64,000 nucleotides of DNA from Dryomyza anilis (Eukaryota; Arthropoda; Insecta; Diptera; Dryomyzidae), in NCBI GenBank assembly GCA_951804985.1, contig OX638133.1, positions 53,596,622 through 53,660,621 on the forward strand, read 5' to 3'. Under the pieces are notes generated by a model. The model made no database searches. It saw nothing but the letters and a program-made list of their open reading frames with translations, and had not been told where the DNA came from. Each line of letters starts with the position of its first letter. The stretch's first letter is position 1. Below are positions 31,154 through 44,130 of the stretch, piece after piece. A program made the position numbers and the translations under genes.

Positions 31154-33114
31154 GGATTACGTCAAGTGATTCAGTACATCCATTACGTCCGTCTCTTATC
31201 CTTGTTATAAGATTGGCATTTATATTCGAAAAAACGTCAGAAAATATGAGCAGCCGTCCCTCTACTGTGTGGCGCTACTATGATGATCATTGTAATCCGC
31301 CTTTATTTGCAGAGCGGACGACTGCGAGTTTGTTGCGTAGTCGTTGGGACGTAATCCTTGATTAATTGATATGTTAAGCGTTGTATATTATTTTATAACA
31401 ACATAATGAAAATAGCGGCGAACTGTTTCTACCGTAATGATATAGAACTGTTCAAAAAATATCCTATATGTATTCGTTGATTTTTTTTGTTGCACAGAAT
31501 AAATGAAATTTCCCAGCTAACGCCAGAGTTCAAGTTACACTCAGGCTCCCGTATCTTGAATCTAAGATGAATGTTTTGATTTCATTTCACAAGTGTTTTA
31601 GTACAATTTATTTTTTGTGCTTTCAAAAATAAATGCCAAACACTTTGTCAAAAAAAAAATAAAATATTATAAATTGTAAATATACAAAAACCGTGTGTTG
31701 CGGCGCATAATTATTATGGTAAGTCAGTAAAAAAATTAAACTTAAGCTTATACTTTATTCCATTTAATCCCGCAGACACAAGCAGTACAGATGACGTTGT
31801 GCGAACAATGTATAGCTTAAATACGGTCGCAGACATTTGACATCGAGAAATATTTTTGAATATACTGGATATATGAATATCTGGATATATGCAGCCAAAG
31901 ACTTCTGCAGCCATATCAATATCAGTGCAATATTTTTAAGGCAGAGCCAGTCGCTGTTGCAGCATCGCATGTGCAGCGAGATGCGATGATTCCAACCTTA
32001 ATGATGTTTTTTTACTATTATATTCGCCGTTATTTGAAATTAAAATATAAAAAAAAACATTTTTATTGCTCCTATTTGATATTGTTTTATTGTAACGCAA
32101 GCGCATGCAATTTTTCGACTCTATTGGGAGCCTTTTCGGAATCTTTTTTCAATATAAAATGAATCTTATACAAGAGCATTTCCTGATTATTTTTAGGCTC
32201 CCTGCTAGATTGTTTTTAGGCTCCGATACAAGACTTCTAAAAGAGCCTTCTAACTATGCTCAGGTCTGAATGACACATTTTTATCAGAAAATGTATATTT
32301 CAAGACTCTTTTCTGAATGAAACATGAGCGCTCAGGCTCAGGCAAAAGATTGTGAAAACAATCTTTTCGGAGTTCTTGCGTTGGCTGGGTTACGTTACAG
32401 AGACTATATGTCTGCTACGATTATTAATTTGAAGTCATCGTTGATTCTCACTCAAAACCGCATGCTACCTTATACTATCACGTCAAAAACTACTCGACTT
32501 CCAGTCAGAGATAATCTGACGGAATAATCAGGGTGGCTACACAGTGTCACTTTCCCGCAACACCCACATGGGATTTCAGTTGCACCAACTTTCATATATA
32601 AATTTTCCCCCACAAATTGGGCAACACTGAAATTTACGGCGTCATTTCGTTATTTTCGCGCATTTAACTTGTTGGACGGACGTATTTTCATTTGCTAAGC
32701 AACTTTTATAATTTTAGTATTTTTCGGCATCTGGAACAGCTTTCAGTGCAGGTGGTGGTAGAGCATTGGCGCGGTCGGCGCCTCTAGCTGTGGTGGATGG
32801 TCAGTGTATTTGGTGGCAACGCGCTGGTTGTCGTCGACGCAGGTCATGTCGACGCATTTTATCTGGCCTCAACAGCGCTGCGCTAGGCGAAGAAAAGCGA
32901 CCTGATCTATAGAGACCGGAAAGCCTCCGCACTACTGCCAGTCGGCTCAAACACTTGCCGGAGTCAACATTGCCGCGACACCAAATGGTAATCGATTTTT
33001 GTTTCGCAGCAGCCCCGGTAGCGGAAAGCCGATGCCGTTCTTCAGGCAACACTCATTGCGATTGCGATATTTCACCCTACACGTTTGTGTCGAAACCGGG
33101 TTACGCGCCACCGT
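31154..33114. other. Remainder of the tandem unit, no gene seen
   Basis: This is AT-rich to about 32550, with repeated TTTTTAGGCTCC at 32190-32222. A GC-richer part without recognisable coding content follows. Small ORFs (31120-31365, 32324-32527, 32801-33052) recur in all three units only because the units are copies. The same content occupies 34806-36766 and 38450-40410. Confidence 0.5.
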
Positions 33115-33290
33115 ATAAATGTGCAAAAGTGCATATACATGTCGAGCCGATCATGCAAAAGTGCGCATACACGTCGGTTAAAAGTGTAAACTCGCGAGTA
33201 CACGTCGGGCCAATCATGCAAAAGGGCGCATTCACGTCGGGCCAATGTGCAAAAGTGCATATACACGTCGGTTAAAAGTGTAAACTCCGC
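33115..33290. repeat. Minisatellite inside the tandem unit
   Basis: Imperfect ~40-bp repeats are built on TGCAAAAGTGCATATACACG, TCGGGCCAATCATGC and GTCGGTTAAAAGTGTAAACT, about four to five times. The same array is at 36767-36942 and 40411-40586. Confidence 0.8.
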
Positions 33291-33595
33291 GGATGCTGCG
33301 ACAACGAGCCACATTTAAGCCCTTATCGGCACCGACGTCCAAGCGGCAAAAAAATCAACTATTTTATAGTTTTAAGTCGCAAAATTCTAATGGCATTTGC
33401 ACGCCAATCTATATGGGATTCGGTGAGAATTTGACACAGGAAAATTGTGACTGTATTCACCCCCTTTTTTATATATTTTAATTTCTTCCGATATAAATAT
33501 ATAAATATATAAAAAAAAACCTGGATACAATATTGGAGAGTAAAACGCTCCTAGCGAAAATATCCGTATTCCATGTTACTTTGGGTGTATAAGTA

Positions 33596-34803
33596 CACGC
33601 ATAGAAATATATTGTTAAATCCGACAATAAAGTAACAATAGGCATGTTCAAAATAGATCCCATTATAGAAATTGTGAAATTATTGTCGGAAATAACAATA
33701 AAATTATTAAATGTTAATTGAATATTGTATTGTGAATTTTTACAATTAGTATTGCCATTATTAAAAAACAATGCCATTGTCATTTTGATAATAAAAATGT
33801 GAATTTCAAATTTTTTAAAACAATGCCCTACAAACCAATTTCTGCAGAAAAGTAATGAAAAACCAATGTAAATTTCTAACGATTTTTTAATACTATACAT
33901 TTAATTACTATACATTTTACATTAAATTTTAGATAACATTGTAATTAATACAGCTTATACATAATAAAGCTTGTACATAATTAATATTCGATGGTGTTCC
34001 GGGTATATATGTTGCAGTTATTGCAATGCACAAACTCGGTGAGACTATCCCCCAGAGACATGTTTATGATATAGATTTCTAAACGAAATTTAGTAAAATG
34101 AATCACATAAATAATGAATATTCAACACCTACCAATATATGCCTGCTCTAAGCTCTTTCATACGTGTACTCCCTGTACTGCCGAATGTGGAGGTGTTGCA
34201 GCACGTTGGCCACCATCGCCTTTTTGGAATCAAAGGTCTGGAGTATCATGTCCTTAAGGTGGTTCTCTACCATAGCCTGCACATCGGTCACTTTAACGTC
34301 AGTCAGAATTAGCCACTCAGCAAGCAGATTTGCCATTTGAGCCACCGCCTTGTAGTTCTCCGAGAATATTGTAATAACTTCCTCTGGTGAACCCCCGGAC
34401 TAGAAGTAGCGCTTGAGCTGTGAGAAGATGCCGGGCTCCATGATGTAGTCAGGCGTCAGAAATGTATTGTCTCCTGCGGATTATCCTTAAATATGTTATT
34501 TTTGTTCATATCGCCTCTTTTTTGGCTAAAATCATTTATAATCTTGTACTTATAATATAAACAAATTAATACAAATTAATGACGATTCGCACGAATAATT
34601 GGTTTTCAACAAAACATTTTGGCAACCAAGCGAGTGTCAATAAAAAATTATAACACATTGTCAAAACAACAATATGATTTTCGATAACAATTGATTTTAC
34701 TATTGTTAATATAATACAATGTGTTCACAATAGTATTGTGAACAATAAAATTTTGAAATAACAATACGATATTGTGGTTTGTAACAATATATTTCTATGC
34801 GTG
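33596..34803. mobile_element. TIR element, unit 2 copy
   Basis: It is the same element shifted by 3652 bp, with the same TIRs and flanking TA. It was copied by the tandem duplication of the whole unit, not by a new insertion. Confidence 0.85.
34148..34480 (-). pseudogene. Captured NELF-C/D fragment, unit 2
   Basis: It has the same sequence as unit 1, including the internal TAG (34402-34400). It is identical by eye. Confidence 0.75.
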
Positions 34804-37239
34804 TAGGATTACGTCAAGTGATTCAGTACATCCATTACGTCCGTCTCTTATCCTTGTTATAAGATTGGCATTTATATTCGAAAAAACGTCAGAAAATATG
34901 AGCAGCCGTCCCTCTACTGTGTGGCGCTACTATGATGATCATTGTAATCCGCCTTTATTTGCAGAGCGGACGACTGCGAGTTTGTTGCGTAGTCGTTGGG
35001 ACGTAATCCTTGATTAATTGATATGTTAAGCGTTGTATATTATTTTATAACAACATAATGAAAATAGCGGCGAACTGTTTCTACCGTAATGATATAGAAC
35101 TGTTCAAAAAATATCCTATATGTATTCGTTGATTTTTTTTGTTGCACAGAATAAATGAAATTTCCCAGCTAACGCCAGAGTTCAAGTTACACTCAGGCTC
35201 CCGTATCTTGAATCTAAGATGAATGTTTTGATTTCATTTCACAAGTGTTTTAGTACAATTTATTTTTTGTGCTTTCAAAAATAAATGCCAAACACTTTGT
35301 CAAAAAAAAAATAAAATATTATAAATTGTAAATATACAAAAACCGTGTGTTGCGGCGCATAATTATTATGGTAAGTCAGTAAAAAAATTAAACTTAAGCT
35401 TATACTTTATTCCATTTAATCCCGCAGACACAAGCAGTACAGATGACGTTGTGCGAACAATGTATAGCTTAAATACGGTCGCAGACATTTGACATCGAGA
35501 AATATTTTTGAATATACTGGATATATGAATATCTGGATATATGCAGCCAAAGACTTCTGCAGCCATATCAATATCAGTGCAATATTTTTAAGGCAGAGCC
35601 AGTCGCTGTTGCAGCATCGCATGTGCAGCGAGATGCGATGATTCCAACCTTAATGATGTTTTTTTACTATTATATTCGCCGTTATTTTAAATTAAAATAT
35701 AAAAAAAAACATTTTTATTGCTCCTATTTGATATTGTTTTATTGTAACGCAAGCGCATGCAATTTTTCGACTCTATTGGGAGCCTTTTCGGAATCTTTTT
35801 TCAATATAAAATGAATCTTATACAAGAGCATTTCCTGATTATTTTTAGGCTCCCTGCTAGATTGTTTTTAGGCTCCGATACAAGACTTCTAAAAGAGCCT
35901 TCTAACTATGCTCAGGTCTGAATGACGCATTTTTATCAGAAAATGTATATTTCAAGACTCTTTTCTGAATGAAACATGAGCGCTCAGGCTCAGGCAAAAG
36001 ATTGTGAAAACAATCTTTTCGGAGTTCTTGCGTTGGCTGGGTTACGTTACAGAGACTATATGTCTGCTACGATTATTAATTTGAAGTCATCGTTGATTCT
36101 CACTCAAAACCGCATGCTACCTTATACTATCACGTCAAAAACTACTCGACTTCCAGTCAGAGATAATCTGACGGAATAATCAGGGTGGCTACACAGTGTC
36201 ACTTTCCCGCAACACCCACATGGGATTTCAGTTGCACCAACTTTCATATATAAATTTTCCCCCACAAATTGGGCAACACTGAAATTTACGGCGTCATTTC
36301 GTTATTTTCGCGCATTTAACTTGTTGGACGGACGTATTTTCATTTGCTAAGCAACTTTTATAATTTTAGTATTTTTCGGCATCTGGAACAGCTTTCAGTG
36401 CAGGTGGTGGTAGAGCATTGGCGCGGTCGGCGCCTCTAGCTGTGGTGGATGGTCAGTGTATTTGGTGGCAACGCGCTGGTTGTCGTCGACGCAGGTCATG
36501 TCGACGCATTTTATCTGGCCTCAACAGCGCTGCGCTAGGCGAAGAAAAGCGACCTGATCTATAGAGACCGGAAAGCCTCCGCACTACTGCCAGTCGGCTC
36601 AAACACTTGCCGGAGTCAACATTGCCGCGACACCAAATGGTAATCGATTTTTGTTTCGCAGCAGCCCCGGTAGCGGAAAGCCGATGCCGTTCTTCAGGCA
36701 ACACTCATTGCGATTGCGATATTTCACCCTACACGTTTGTGTCGAAACCGGGTTACGCGCCACCGTATAAATGTGCAAAAGTGCATATACATGTCGAGCC
36801 GATCATGCAAAAGTGCGCATACACGTCGGTTAAAAGTGTAAACTCGCGAGTACACGTCGGGCCAATCATGCAAAAGGGCGCATTCACGTCGGGCCAATGT
36901 GCAAAAGTGCATATACACGTCGGTTAAAAGTGTAAACTCCGCGGATGCTGCGACAACGAGCCACATTTAAGCCCTTATCGGCACCGACGTCCAAGCGGCA
37001 AAAAAATCAACTATTTTATAGTTTTAAGTCGCAAAATTCTAATGGCATTTGCACGCCAATCTATATGGGATTCGGTGAGAATTTGACACAGGAAAATTGT
37101 GACTGTATTCACCCCCTTTTTTATATATTTTAATTTCTTCCGATATAAATATATAAAAAAAAACCTGGATACAATATTGGAGAGTAAAACGCTCCTAGCG
37201 AAAATATCCGTATTCCATGTTACTTTGGGTGTATAAGTA

Positions 37240-38447
37240 CACGCATAGAAATATATTGTTAAATCCGACAATAAAGTAACAATAGGCATGTTCAAAATAG
37301 ATCCCATTATAGAAATTGTGAAATTATTGTCGGAAATAACAATAAAATTATTAAATGTTAATTGAATATTGTATTGTGAATTTTTACAATTAGTATTGCC
37401 ATTATTAAAAAACAATGCCATTGTCATTTTGATAATAAAAATGTGAATTTCAAATTTTTTAAAACAATGCCCTACAAACCAATTTCTGCAGAAAAGTAAT
37501 GAAAAACCAATGTAAATTTCTAACGATTTTTTAATACTATACATTTAATTACTATACATTTTACATTAAATTTTAGATAACATTGTAATTAATACAGCTT
37601 ATACATAATAAAGCTTGTACATAATTAATATTCGATGGTGTTCCGGGTATATATGTTGCAGTTATTGCAATGCACAAACTCGGTGAGACTATCCCCCAGA
37701 GACATGTTTATGATATAGATTTCTAAACGAAATTTAGTAAAATGAATCACATAAATAATGAATATTCAACACCTACCAATATATGCCTGCTCTAAGCTCT
37801 TTCATACGTGTACTCCCTGTACTGCCGAATGTGGAGGTGTTGCAGCACGTTGGCCACCATCGCCTTTTTGGAATCAAAGGTCTGGAGTATCATGTCCTTA
37901 AGGTGGTTCTCTACCATAGCCTGCACATCGGTCACTTTAACGTCAGTCAGAATTAGCCACTCAGCAAGCAGATTTGCCATTTGAGCCACCGCCTTGTAGT
38001 TCTCCGAGAATATTGTAATAACTTCCTCTGGTGAACCCCCGGACTAGAAGTAGCGCTTGAGCTGTGAGAAGATGCCGGGCTCCATGATGTAGTCAGGCGT
38101 CAGAAATGTATTGTCTCCTGCGGATTATCCTTAAATATGTTATTTTTGTTCATATCGCCTCTTTTTTGGCTAAAATCATTTATAATCTTGTACTTATAAT
38201 ATAAACAAATTAATACAAATTAATGACGATTCGCACGAATAATTGGTTTTCAACAAAACATTTTGGCAACCAAGCGAGTGTCAATAAAAAATTATAACAC
38301 ATTGTCAAAACAACAATATGATTTTCGATAACAATTGATTTTACTATTGTTAATATAATACAATGTGTTCACAATAGTATTGTGAACAATAAAATTTTGA
38401 AATAACAATACGATATTGTGGTTTGTAACAATATATTTCTATGCGTG
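37240..38447. mobile_element. TIR element, unit 3 copy
   Basis: It is the same element again, shifted by 7296 bp from unit 1. TIRs and TA flanks are unchanged. Confidence 0.85.
37792..38124 (-). pseudogene. Captured NELF-C/D fragment, unit 3
   Basis: It has the same sequence as units 1 and 2, including the internal TAG (38046-38044). Confidence 0.75.
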
Positions 38448-40783
38448 TAGGATTACGTCAAGTGATTCAGTACATCCATTACGTCCGTCTCTTATCCTTG
38501 TTATAAGATTGGCATTTATATTCGAAAAAACGTCAGAAAATATGAGCAGCCGTCCCTCTACTGTGTGGCGCTACTATGATGATCATTGTAATCCGCCTTT
38601 ATTTGCAGAGCGGACGACTGCGAGTTTGTTGCGTAGTCGTTGGGACGTAATCCTTGATTAATTGATATGTTAAGCGTTGTATATTATTTTATAACAACAT
38701 AATGAAAATAGCGGCGAACTGTTTCTACCGTAATGATATAGAACTGTTCAAAAAATATCCTATATGTATTCGTTGATTTTTTTTGTTGCACAGAATAAAT
38801 GAAATTTCCCAGCTAACGCCAGAGTTCAAGTTACACTCAGGCTCCCGTATCTTGAATCTAAGATGAATGTTTTGATTTCATTTCACAAGTGTTTTAGTAC
38901 AATTTATTTTTTGTGCTTTCAAAAATAAATGCCAAACACTTTGTCAAAAAAAAAATAAAATATTATAAATTGTAAATATACAAAAACCGTGTGTTGCGGC
39001 GCATAATTATTATGGTAAGTCAGTAAAAAAATTAAACTTAAGCTTATACTTTATTCCATTTAATCCCGCAGACACAAGCAGTACAGATGACGTTGTGCGA
39101 ACAATGTATAGCTTAAATACGGTCGCAGACATTTGACATCGAGAAATATTTTTGAATATACTGGATATATGAATATCTGGATATATGCAGCCAAAGACTT
39201 CTGCAGCCATATCAATATCAGTGCAATATTTTTAAGGCAGAGCCAGTCGCTGTTGCAGCATCGCATGTGCAGCGAGATGCGATGATTCCAACCTTAATGA
39301 TGTTTTTTTACTATTATATTCGCCGTTATTTGAAATTAAAATATAAAAAAAAACATTTTTATTGCTCCTATTTGATATTGTTTTATTGTAACGCAAGCGC
39401 ATGCAATTTTTCGACTCTATTGGGAGCCTTTTCGGAATCTTTTTTCAATATAAAATGAATCTTATACAAGAGCATTTCCTGATTATTTTTAGGCTCCCTG
39501 CTAGATTGTTTTTAGGCTCCGATACAAGACTTCTAAAAGAGCCTTCTAACTATGCTCAGGTCTGAATGACGCATTTTTATCAGAAAATGTATATTTCAAG
39601 ACTCTTTTCTGAATGAAACATGAGCGCTCAGGCTCAGGCAAAAGATTGTGAAAACAATCTTTTCGGAGTTCTTGCGTTGGCTGGGTTACGTTACAGAGAC
39701 TATATGTCTGCTACGATTATTAATTTGAAGTCATCGTTGATTCTCACTCAAAACCGCATGCTACCTTATACTATCACGTCAAAAACTACTCGACTTCCAG
39801 TCAGAGATAATCTGACGGAATAATCAGGGTGGCTACACAGTGTCACTTTCCCGCAACACCCACATGGGATTTCAGTTGCACCAACTTTCATATATAAATT
39901 TTCCCCCACAAATTGGGCAACACTGAAATTTACGGCGTCATTTCGTTATTTTCGCGCATTTAACTTGTTGGACGGACGTATTTTCATTTGCTAAGCAACT
40001 TTTATAATTTTAGTATTTTTCGGCATCTGGAACAGCTTTCAGTGCAGGTGGTGGTAGAGCATTGGCGCGGTCGGCGCCTCTAGCTGTGGTGGATGGTCAG
40101 TGTATTTGGTGGCAACGCGCTGGTTGTCGTCGACGCAGGTCATGTCGACGCATTTTATCTGGCCTCAACAGCGCTGCGCTAGGCGAAGAAAAGCGACCTG
40201 ATCTATAGAGACCGGAAAGCCTCCGCACTACTGCCAGTCGGCTCAAACACTTGCCGGAGTCAACATTGCCGCGACACCAAATGGTAATCGATTTTTGTTT
40301 CGCAGCAGCCCCGGTAGCGGAAAGCCGATGCCGTTCTTCAGGCAACACTCATTGCGATTGCGATATTTCACCCTACACGTTTGTGTCGAAACCGGGTTAC
40401 GCGCCACCGTATAAATGTGCAAAAGTGCATATACATGTCGAGCCGATCATGCAAAAGTGCGCATACACGTCGGTTAAAAGTGTAAACTCGCGAGTACACG
40501 TCGGGCCAATCATGCAAAAGGGCGCATTCACGTCGGGCCAATGTGCAAAAGTGCATATACACGTCGGTTAAAAGTGTAAACTCCGCGGATGCTGCGACAA
40601 CGAGCCACATTTAAGCCCTTATCGGCACCGACGTCCAAGCGGCAAAAAAATCAACTATTTTATAGTTTTAAGTCGCAAAATTCTAATGGCATTTGCACGC
40701 CAATCTATATGGGATTCGGTGAGAATTTGACACAGGAAAATTGTGACTGTATTCACCCCCTTTTTTATATATTTTAATTTCTT

Positions 40784-41998
40784 TAGGAATTTGACGAAAG
40801 CGTGGAGTAGTGGGTTATGTAGATTTTTGCGAGACGCCGTATACCTGCGCTTACAGTCGAGGTAGTCAATGAGCAGACCCTTTTTTGTCGGTCCCCTGGT
40901 TCGTCAAGCGTACATTTGGACATGTTTGCTATCCGGATATCGATGGTTCTTCTTCGCTTCGTATTGACACCATGCGTCGTAAACACATCAACTGGCTGCT
41001 CATTCAAATTTGTTGCCCGCTATTGGTGAGGCATGTGAAGATGAACTCGGTGAGTGCCATCATGATTTTTTTTCCACTCTGTACACTTCAAATGAATTTG
41101 AAATCTTTATTCGATCTGCAAAAATTTTGAATAAAGAGCCAAACAAAAATTTATCGAATAAACAATTTTATTTTGTCTGAGGACTTATTTAGGAAGACGT
41201 ACGAAAATTATTCGTTATTTTTTTTAATTTGAAATAAGATTTGCCCTACACTGCGCCGTATCCAGGTATTGAATGACCTGTAATTAAAGATTATAGTTGC
41301 AACTACACTATGCAACAAAATTATATCTACAATTTTCTTTCTTTATTGTCTAACCCACAACCCAAACGATATCTGAACGACATTTTATCGATATCATCTA
41401 CAGGTTCCCTTGATTGCTTTTGATAATCTAAAGGTCAAATATGATACGATTTTCAATAAATATGAGTCAAGCTGAGGTGATATCGTTGTTTACGTCGTTC
41501 ACTATATCAATTTATACCACGAATTGCTTCTTTTTTTTTTTTTTTTTTTTTTTGATTTTATTTTGCTCGGCAAAATTACATCAATAAAAATTTCGGATAC
41601 CCTAATTTTAATAACAATCGTTTTTTTTGTTTATAACTTTTTTTTTGATGACAAACCTTTTTTTTATTTTCAGGAAATTTACTAATGTCTACAATTATTT
41701 TAGCATTAGATTTACTAATCCTATTTTTACATACAATTTGTTTAGGGTTCTGATTTCTTTAGGGTGTGTACTTCTGCGGTGTACTTCTGAGTTTGATTTT
41801 TTTTATTTTTTTTTTCTTAAGAAAACTTTCTGTGCGTAGTCACACGCTACACTATTTGAATTCCAAAAAACATTTCATAAATCTGCCACGGATATTGAAA
41901 CAAAAATGTTGTCAACAGACACATTTTCAAATCAATATTCTGATGTTTTCTGACACATTTTTGGCCAGAAAAATAATTAAAATTTATAAGGCGTTGGA
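40784..41998. other. Right flank of the tandem array, unassigned
   Basis: 40784-41060 is GC-richer and could be exon-like in either direction (minus frame 40783-41007; plus frame 40885-41130), but I recognise no family. After 41100 the sequence is AT-rich with a T run at 41531-41553. No gene is supported. Confidence 0.3.
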
Positions 41999-42379
41999 TT
42001 GCAAAATATCTTATTAAGTTTGGTTGCAAATTATTCGCGGACAGATCCAGTTTTGTGCACTGTTTTCCTCTGTCAACTTCAATCTGTAAAATTCCACTTC
42101 CACATAATCAATGTTTTCGGCAGCGACGCCTGCAAACTCGGAAGGAATCTCTATATCAAATATATACTCTCTGCTCCATATCAAATATATACTCTCTGCA
42201 TAGTTGCTGCGTTATCACTTTTGGAACTAACAGATATCCATTACAATGAAGACAGTTCATCCGACAGCATTGTCGAGTTGAAAAATAGTGAACTGCATCG
42301 CTTAAATATGGAAATCGATACATTTAACGCAGTTCGCGATGATTTTTTGCAAGAGATTAAAAAAAAAAAAATTAAATAA
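41999..42379 (+). CDS. 126-codon ORF of unknown nature
   Basis: The C-terminal third is hydrophilic and could be genuine coding sequence (LTDIHYNEDSSSDSIVELKN, then NMEIDTFNAVRDDFLQEIKK). A cluster of AATAAA-like signals follows about 10-30 bp downstream, as at a transcript end. The N-terminal half contains a short direct repeat (TATCAAATATATACTCTCTG twice, 42155-42201) and looks less like protein. It may be the last exon of a gene or transposon, or chance. I recognise no domain. Confidence 0.25.
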   Translation: MQNILLSLVANYSRTDPVLCTVFLCQLQSVKFHFHIINVFGSDACKLGRNLYIKYILSAPYQIYTLCIVAALSLLELTDIHYNEDSSSDSIVELKNSELHRLNMEIDTFNAVRDDFLQEIKKKKIK

Positions 42380-42658
42380 ACATTTTAAATAAAATGATTT
42401 AAAATAAATTGATAAACTTTATATTATTTTTTACAATTAATTTAGCATTTGCAAATAATAACACTCTTTCGAGACCCTACATTTGTTCAATATTTTTATT
42501 TGGATTTTTATTAATTTTGTGGTAAAATTTAATTGTATGCAATAATTTTCTAAGTGTTTTTTAATTGCCATGTGACTTTTATGTTCATATTTAATTCATT
42601 TAAGAATTTTCTTGGTATTTATAAATTGATCTTGTATTTTTGAGTTAATTTTACTTTC

Positions 42659-42749
42659 TGTGGTAATTTTTAATTACTGTGGGAATTTTGTGGTAATTTT
42701 CATGTGCTATGGGAATTTTTGTGGTAATTTTCATGTGCTGTGGGAATTA
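42659..42749. repeat. 30-bp minisatellite, three copies
   Basis: TGTGGTAATTTTCATGTGCT followed by RTGGGAATTTT repeats three times; the first copy is more diverged. Confidence 0.85.
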
Positions 42750-43767
42750 AATCATCCAAAATTGGTAAATTGACAGCAAAACAAACTGGTTTGTTGCGTG
42801 ACAGTTTTCTTTAAGAAAAAAATGCCGGAATTAAATTTATTTCTGATTTCATATATTAAAGGAACTGGACTGCAATATCGATTTACATCATGAAACATGA
42901 TGTCAAAAATAAACTCTAATGCCAAAAATGACAGGAACGACCGGAAATTAATTGTTCAAAGTAGCCTACCATACGTTTAGGCGTTAATTATAAAATAAAC
43001 GAATTAGCAACAAATGAGTGGTTATTGTTCGTCAATTGTCGTTACATGTTACAGAGTAAATAGAAATAATGTATTTTGTCGTATATCGTATAAATTTTGG
43101 TAGCGTCTATTGTTCGTCTCTTTACTCCAATTTTTACTGATTTTTGTATTTAAAATTGCAACATAACTTCGGCTGCAACTGCAGAACGGAAAAACTGGGG
43201 AAACATTCAGCAAGTTTTACTTTAAATCAACGGTCGCAAAATTTTTAAAGAAAAAAGTGTGAGAAATTAAATAAAAATTCGTGGCGACGCAAAAAAGCCA
43301 ATACCAAAATTTATAATAAATTGGCAAATTTTTTGCAGTAAAAGGTTGGTCACAACAAATACACTAAAATATTTAAAAGTAAAATTTAATTTTTATTTTT
43401 ATTTAGTAAGCTTGTGCAGCGATCAAATCATAAGAATTGGAGTCAAGTTAGGTGTTGTAGTTGTTCAGTGTGAGTGTCTTTAATCTCGTGCCTGAGCGTT
43501 CTATTAAAATTTATGGTTTCCATAGTTTGTTCATTGTCCATGGAGGCGCAAAGTGGCGGATGCATATTGCAGATCCAACTGGCTGATATTAGAAACTGCA
43601 TACCAGCAAGATAAGTACCACTTTACTTACAATGTACCCCAGGGCCAAATAATTAAGTTCCATGTTCGAAGTTTTAATCTTGAACATTTGAAACTGCGAC
43701 GGTTGTTGTCGTCCAACTCCACCGTAAACGATCCAAAAATCGCCATTTTTATACATACATATATATA
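42750..43767. other. Unassigned stretch
   Basis: It is AT-rich. A 73-codon plus frame at 43553-43774 (TYNVPQGQIIKFHVRSFNLE) has no recognisable match, and it runs into a TA repeat and the palindrome. I see nothing else. Confidence 0.3.
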
Positions 43768-43900
43768 TATGTGAGGCGTCTATTTTATTTTTCCGCGTTG
43801 CGTCAGTACGATGTGGAGACGATAAATATATAGGTATATTATTTATCGTCTCCACATCGTACTGACGCAACGCGGAAAAATAAAATAGACGCCTCACATA
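43768..43900. repeat. Perfect palindrome with 61-bp arms
   Basis: 43768-43828 is the exact reverse complement of 43840-43900, with an 11-nt spacer TATAGGTATAT. The outer end reads TATGTGAGGCGTCTATTTTA. Arms this long without a mismatch indicate very recent formation. A transcript would form a 61-bp duplex. Confidence 0.95.
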
Positions 43901-44130
43901 CCCGAGGGCTTAGCCACCATTTTGGCTTAATTTTGGCACCATTTTTGATCCTTTTTTTAATTCAAGCGGCGCAACGCGGGAAAACATTAAATAGAAGCCT
44001 CACATACCCGAGGGCTCAGCCATTTTGGTTTAAATTTTGGCATCAATTTTAGCCATTTTTAAATAAAATATATTTTTCGTTTTTGTACTTTGTACCCAAA
44101 CGCACTGCGGGAAAAATAATAAACGCGGCG
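43866..44130. repeat. Degenerate ~100-bp tandem repeats next to the palindrome
   Basis: The block CGCAACGCGGAAAAATAAAA, then GACGCCTCACATACCCGAGG, GCTTAGCC and CATTTTGGCTTAATTTTGGC recurs at about 43972-44060 with changes. It recurs more weakly at 44098-44160 (CGCACTGCGGGAAAAATAAT, GCATCGAGGGTTTAG). The palindrome's right arm is the start of the first repeat. Confidence 0.75.

Larger units (their letters stand above)
29836..33487. repeat. 3.65-kb tandem unit, copy 1
   Basis: The unit starts CCGATATAAATATATAAA and ends ATATTTTAATTTCTT. The period to copy 2 is exactly 3652 bp. Contents in order: a 1.2-kb TA-flanked TIR element carrying a NELF-C/D fragment, AT-rich sequence, a GC-richer block from about 32560, and a minisatellite (33115-33290). 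One base (ACACATTT near 32270) differs from copies 2 and 3, which read ACGCATTT. Confidence 0.95.
33488..37139. repeat. 3.65-kb tandem unit, copy 2
   Basis: It is nearly identical to copy 1. I see TTATTTTAAATT instead of TTATTTGAAATT near 35685 and the ACGCATTT variant near 35926. The junction with copy 1 is direct, AATTTCTT then CCGATATA, with no linker. Confidence 0.95.
37140..40783. repeat. 3.65-kb tandem unit, copy 3
   Basis: It is 3644 bp because one 8-bp TATAAATA step is missing at its start (near 37150). It otherwise matches copies 1 and 2. It ends at AATTTCTT, after which unrelated sequence (TAGGAATTTGACG) begins. Confidence 0.95.

Noticed and set aside
32955..33275. 106-codon ORF present three times in the tandem units
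   Set aside because: Its second half is only the translation of the minisatellite, and repetition comes from the tandem units, not from selection.
33115..33290. CRISPR-like array
   Set aside because: The repeats are degenerate and contiguous without unique spacers, so this is a minisatellite.
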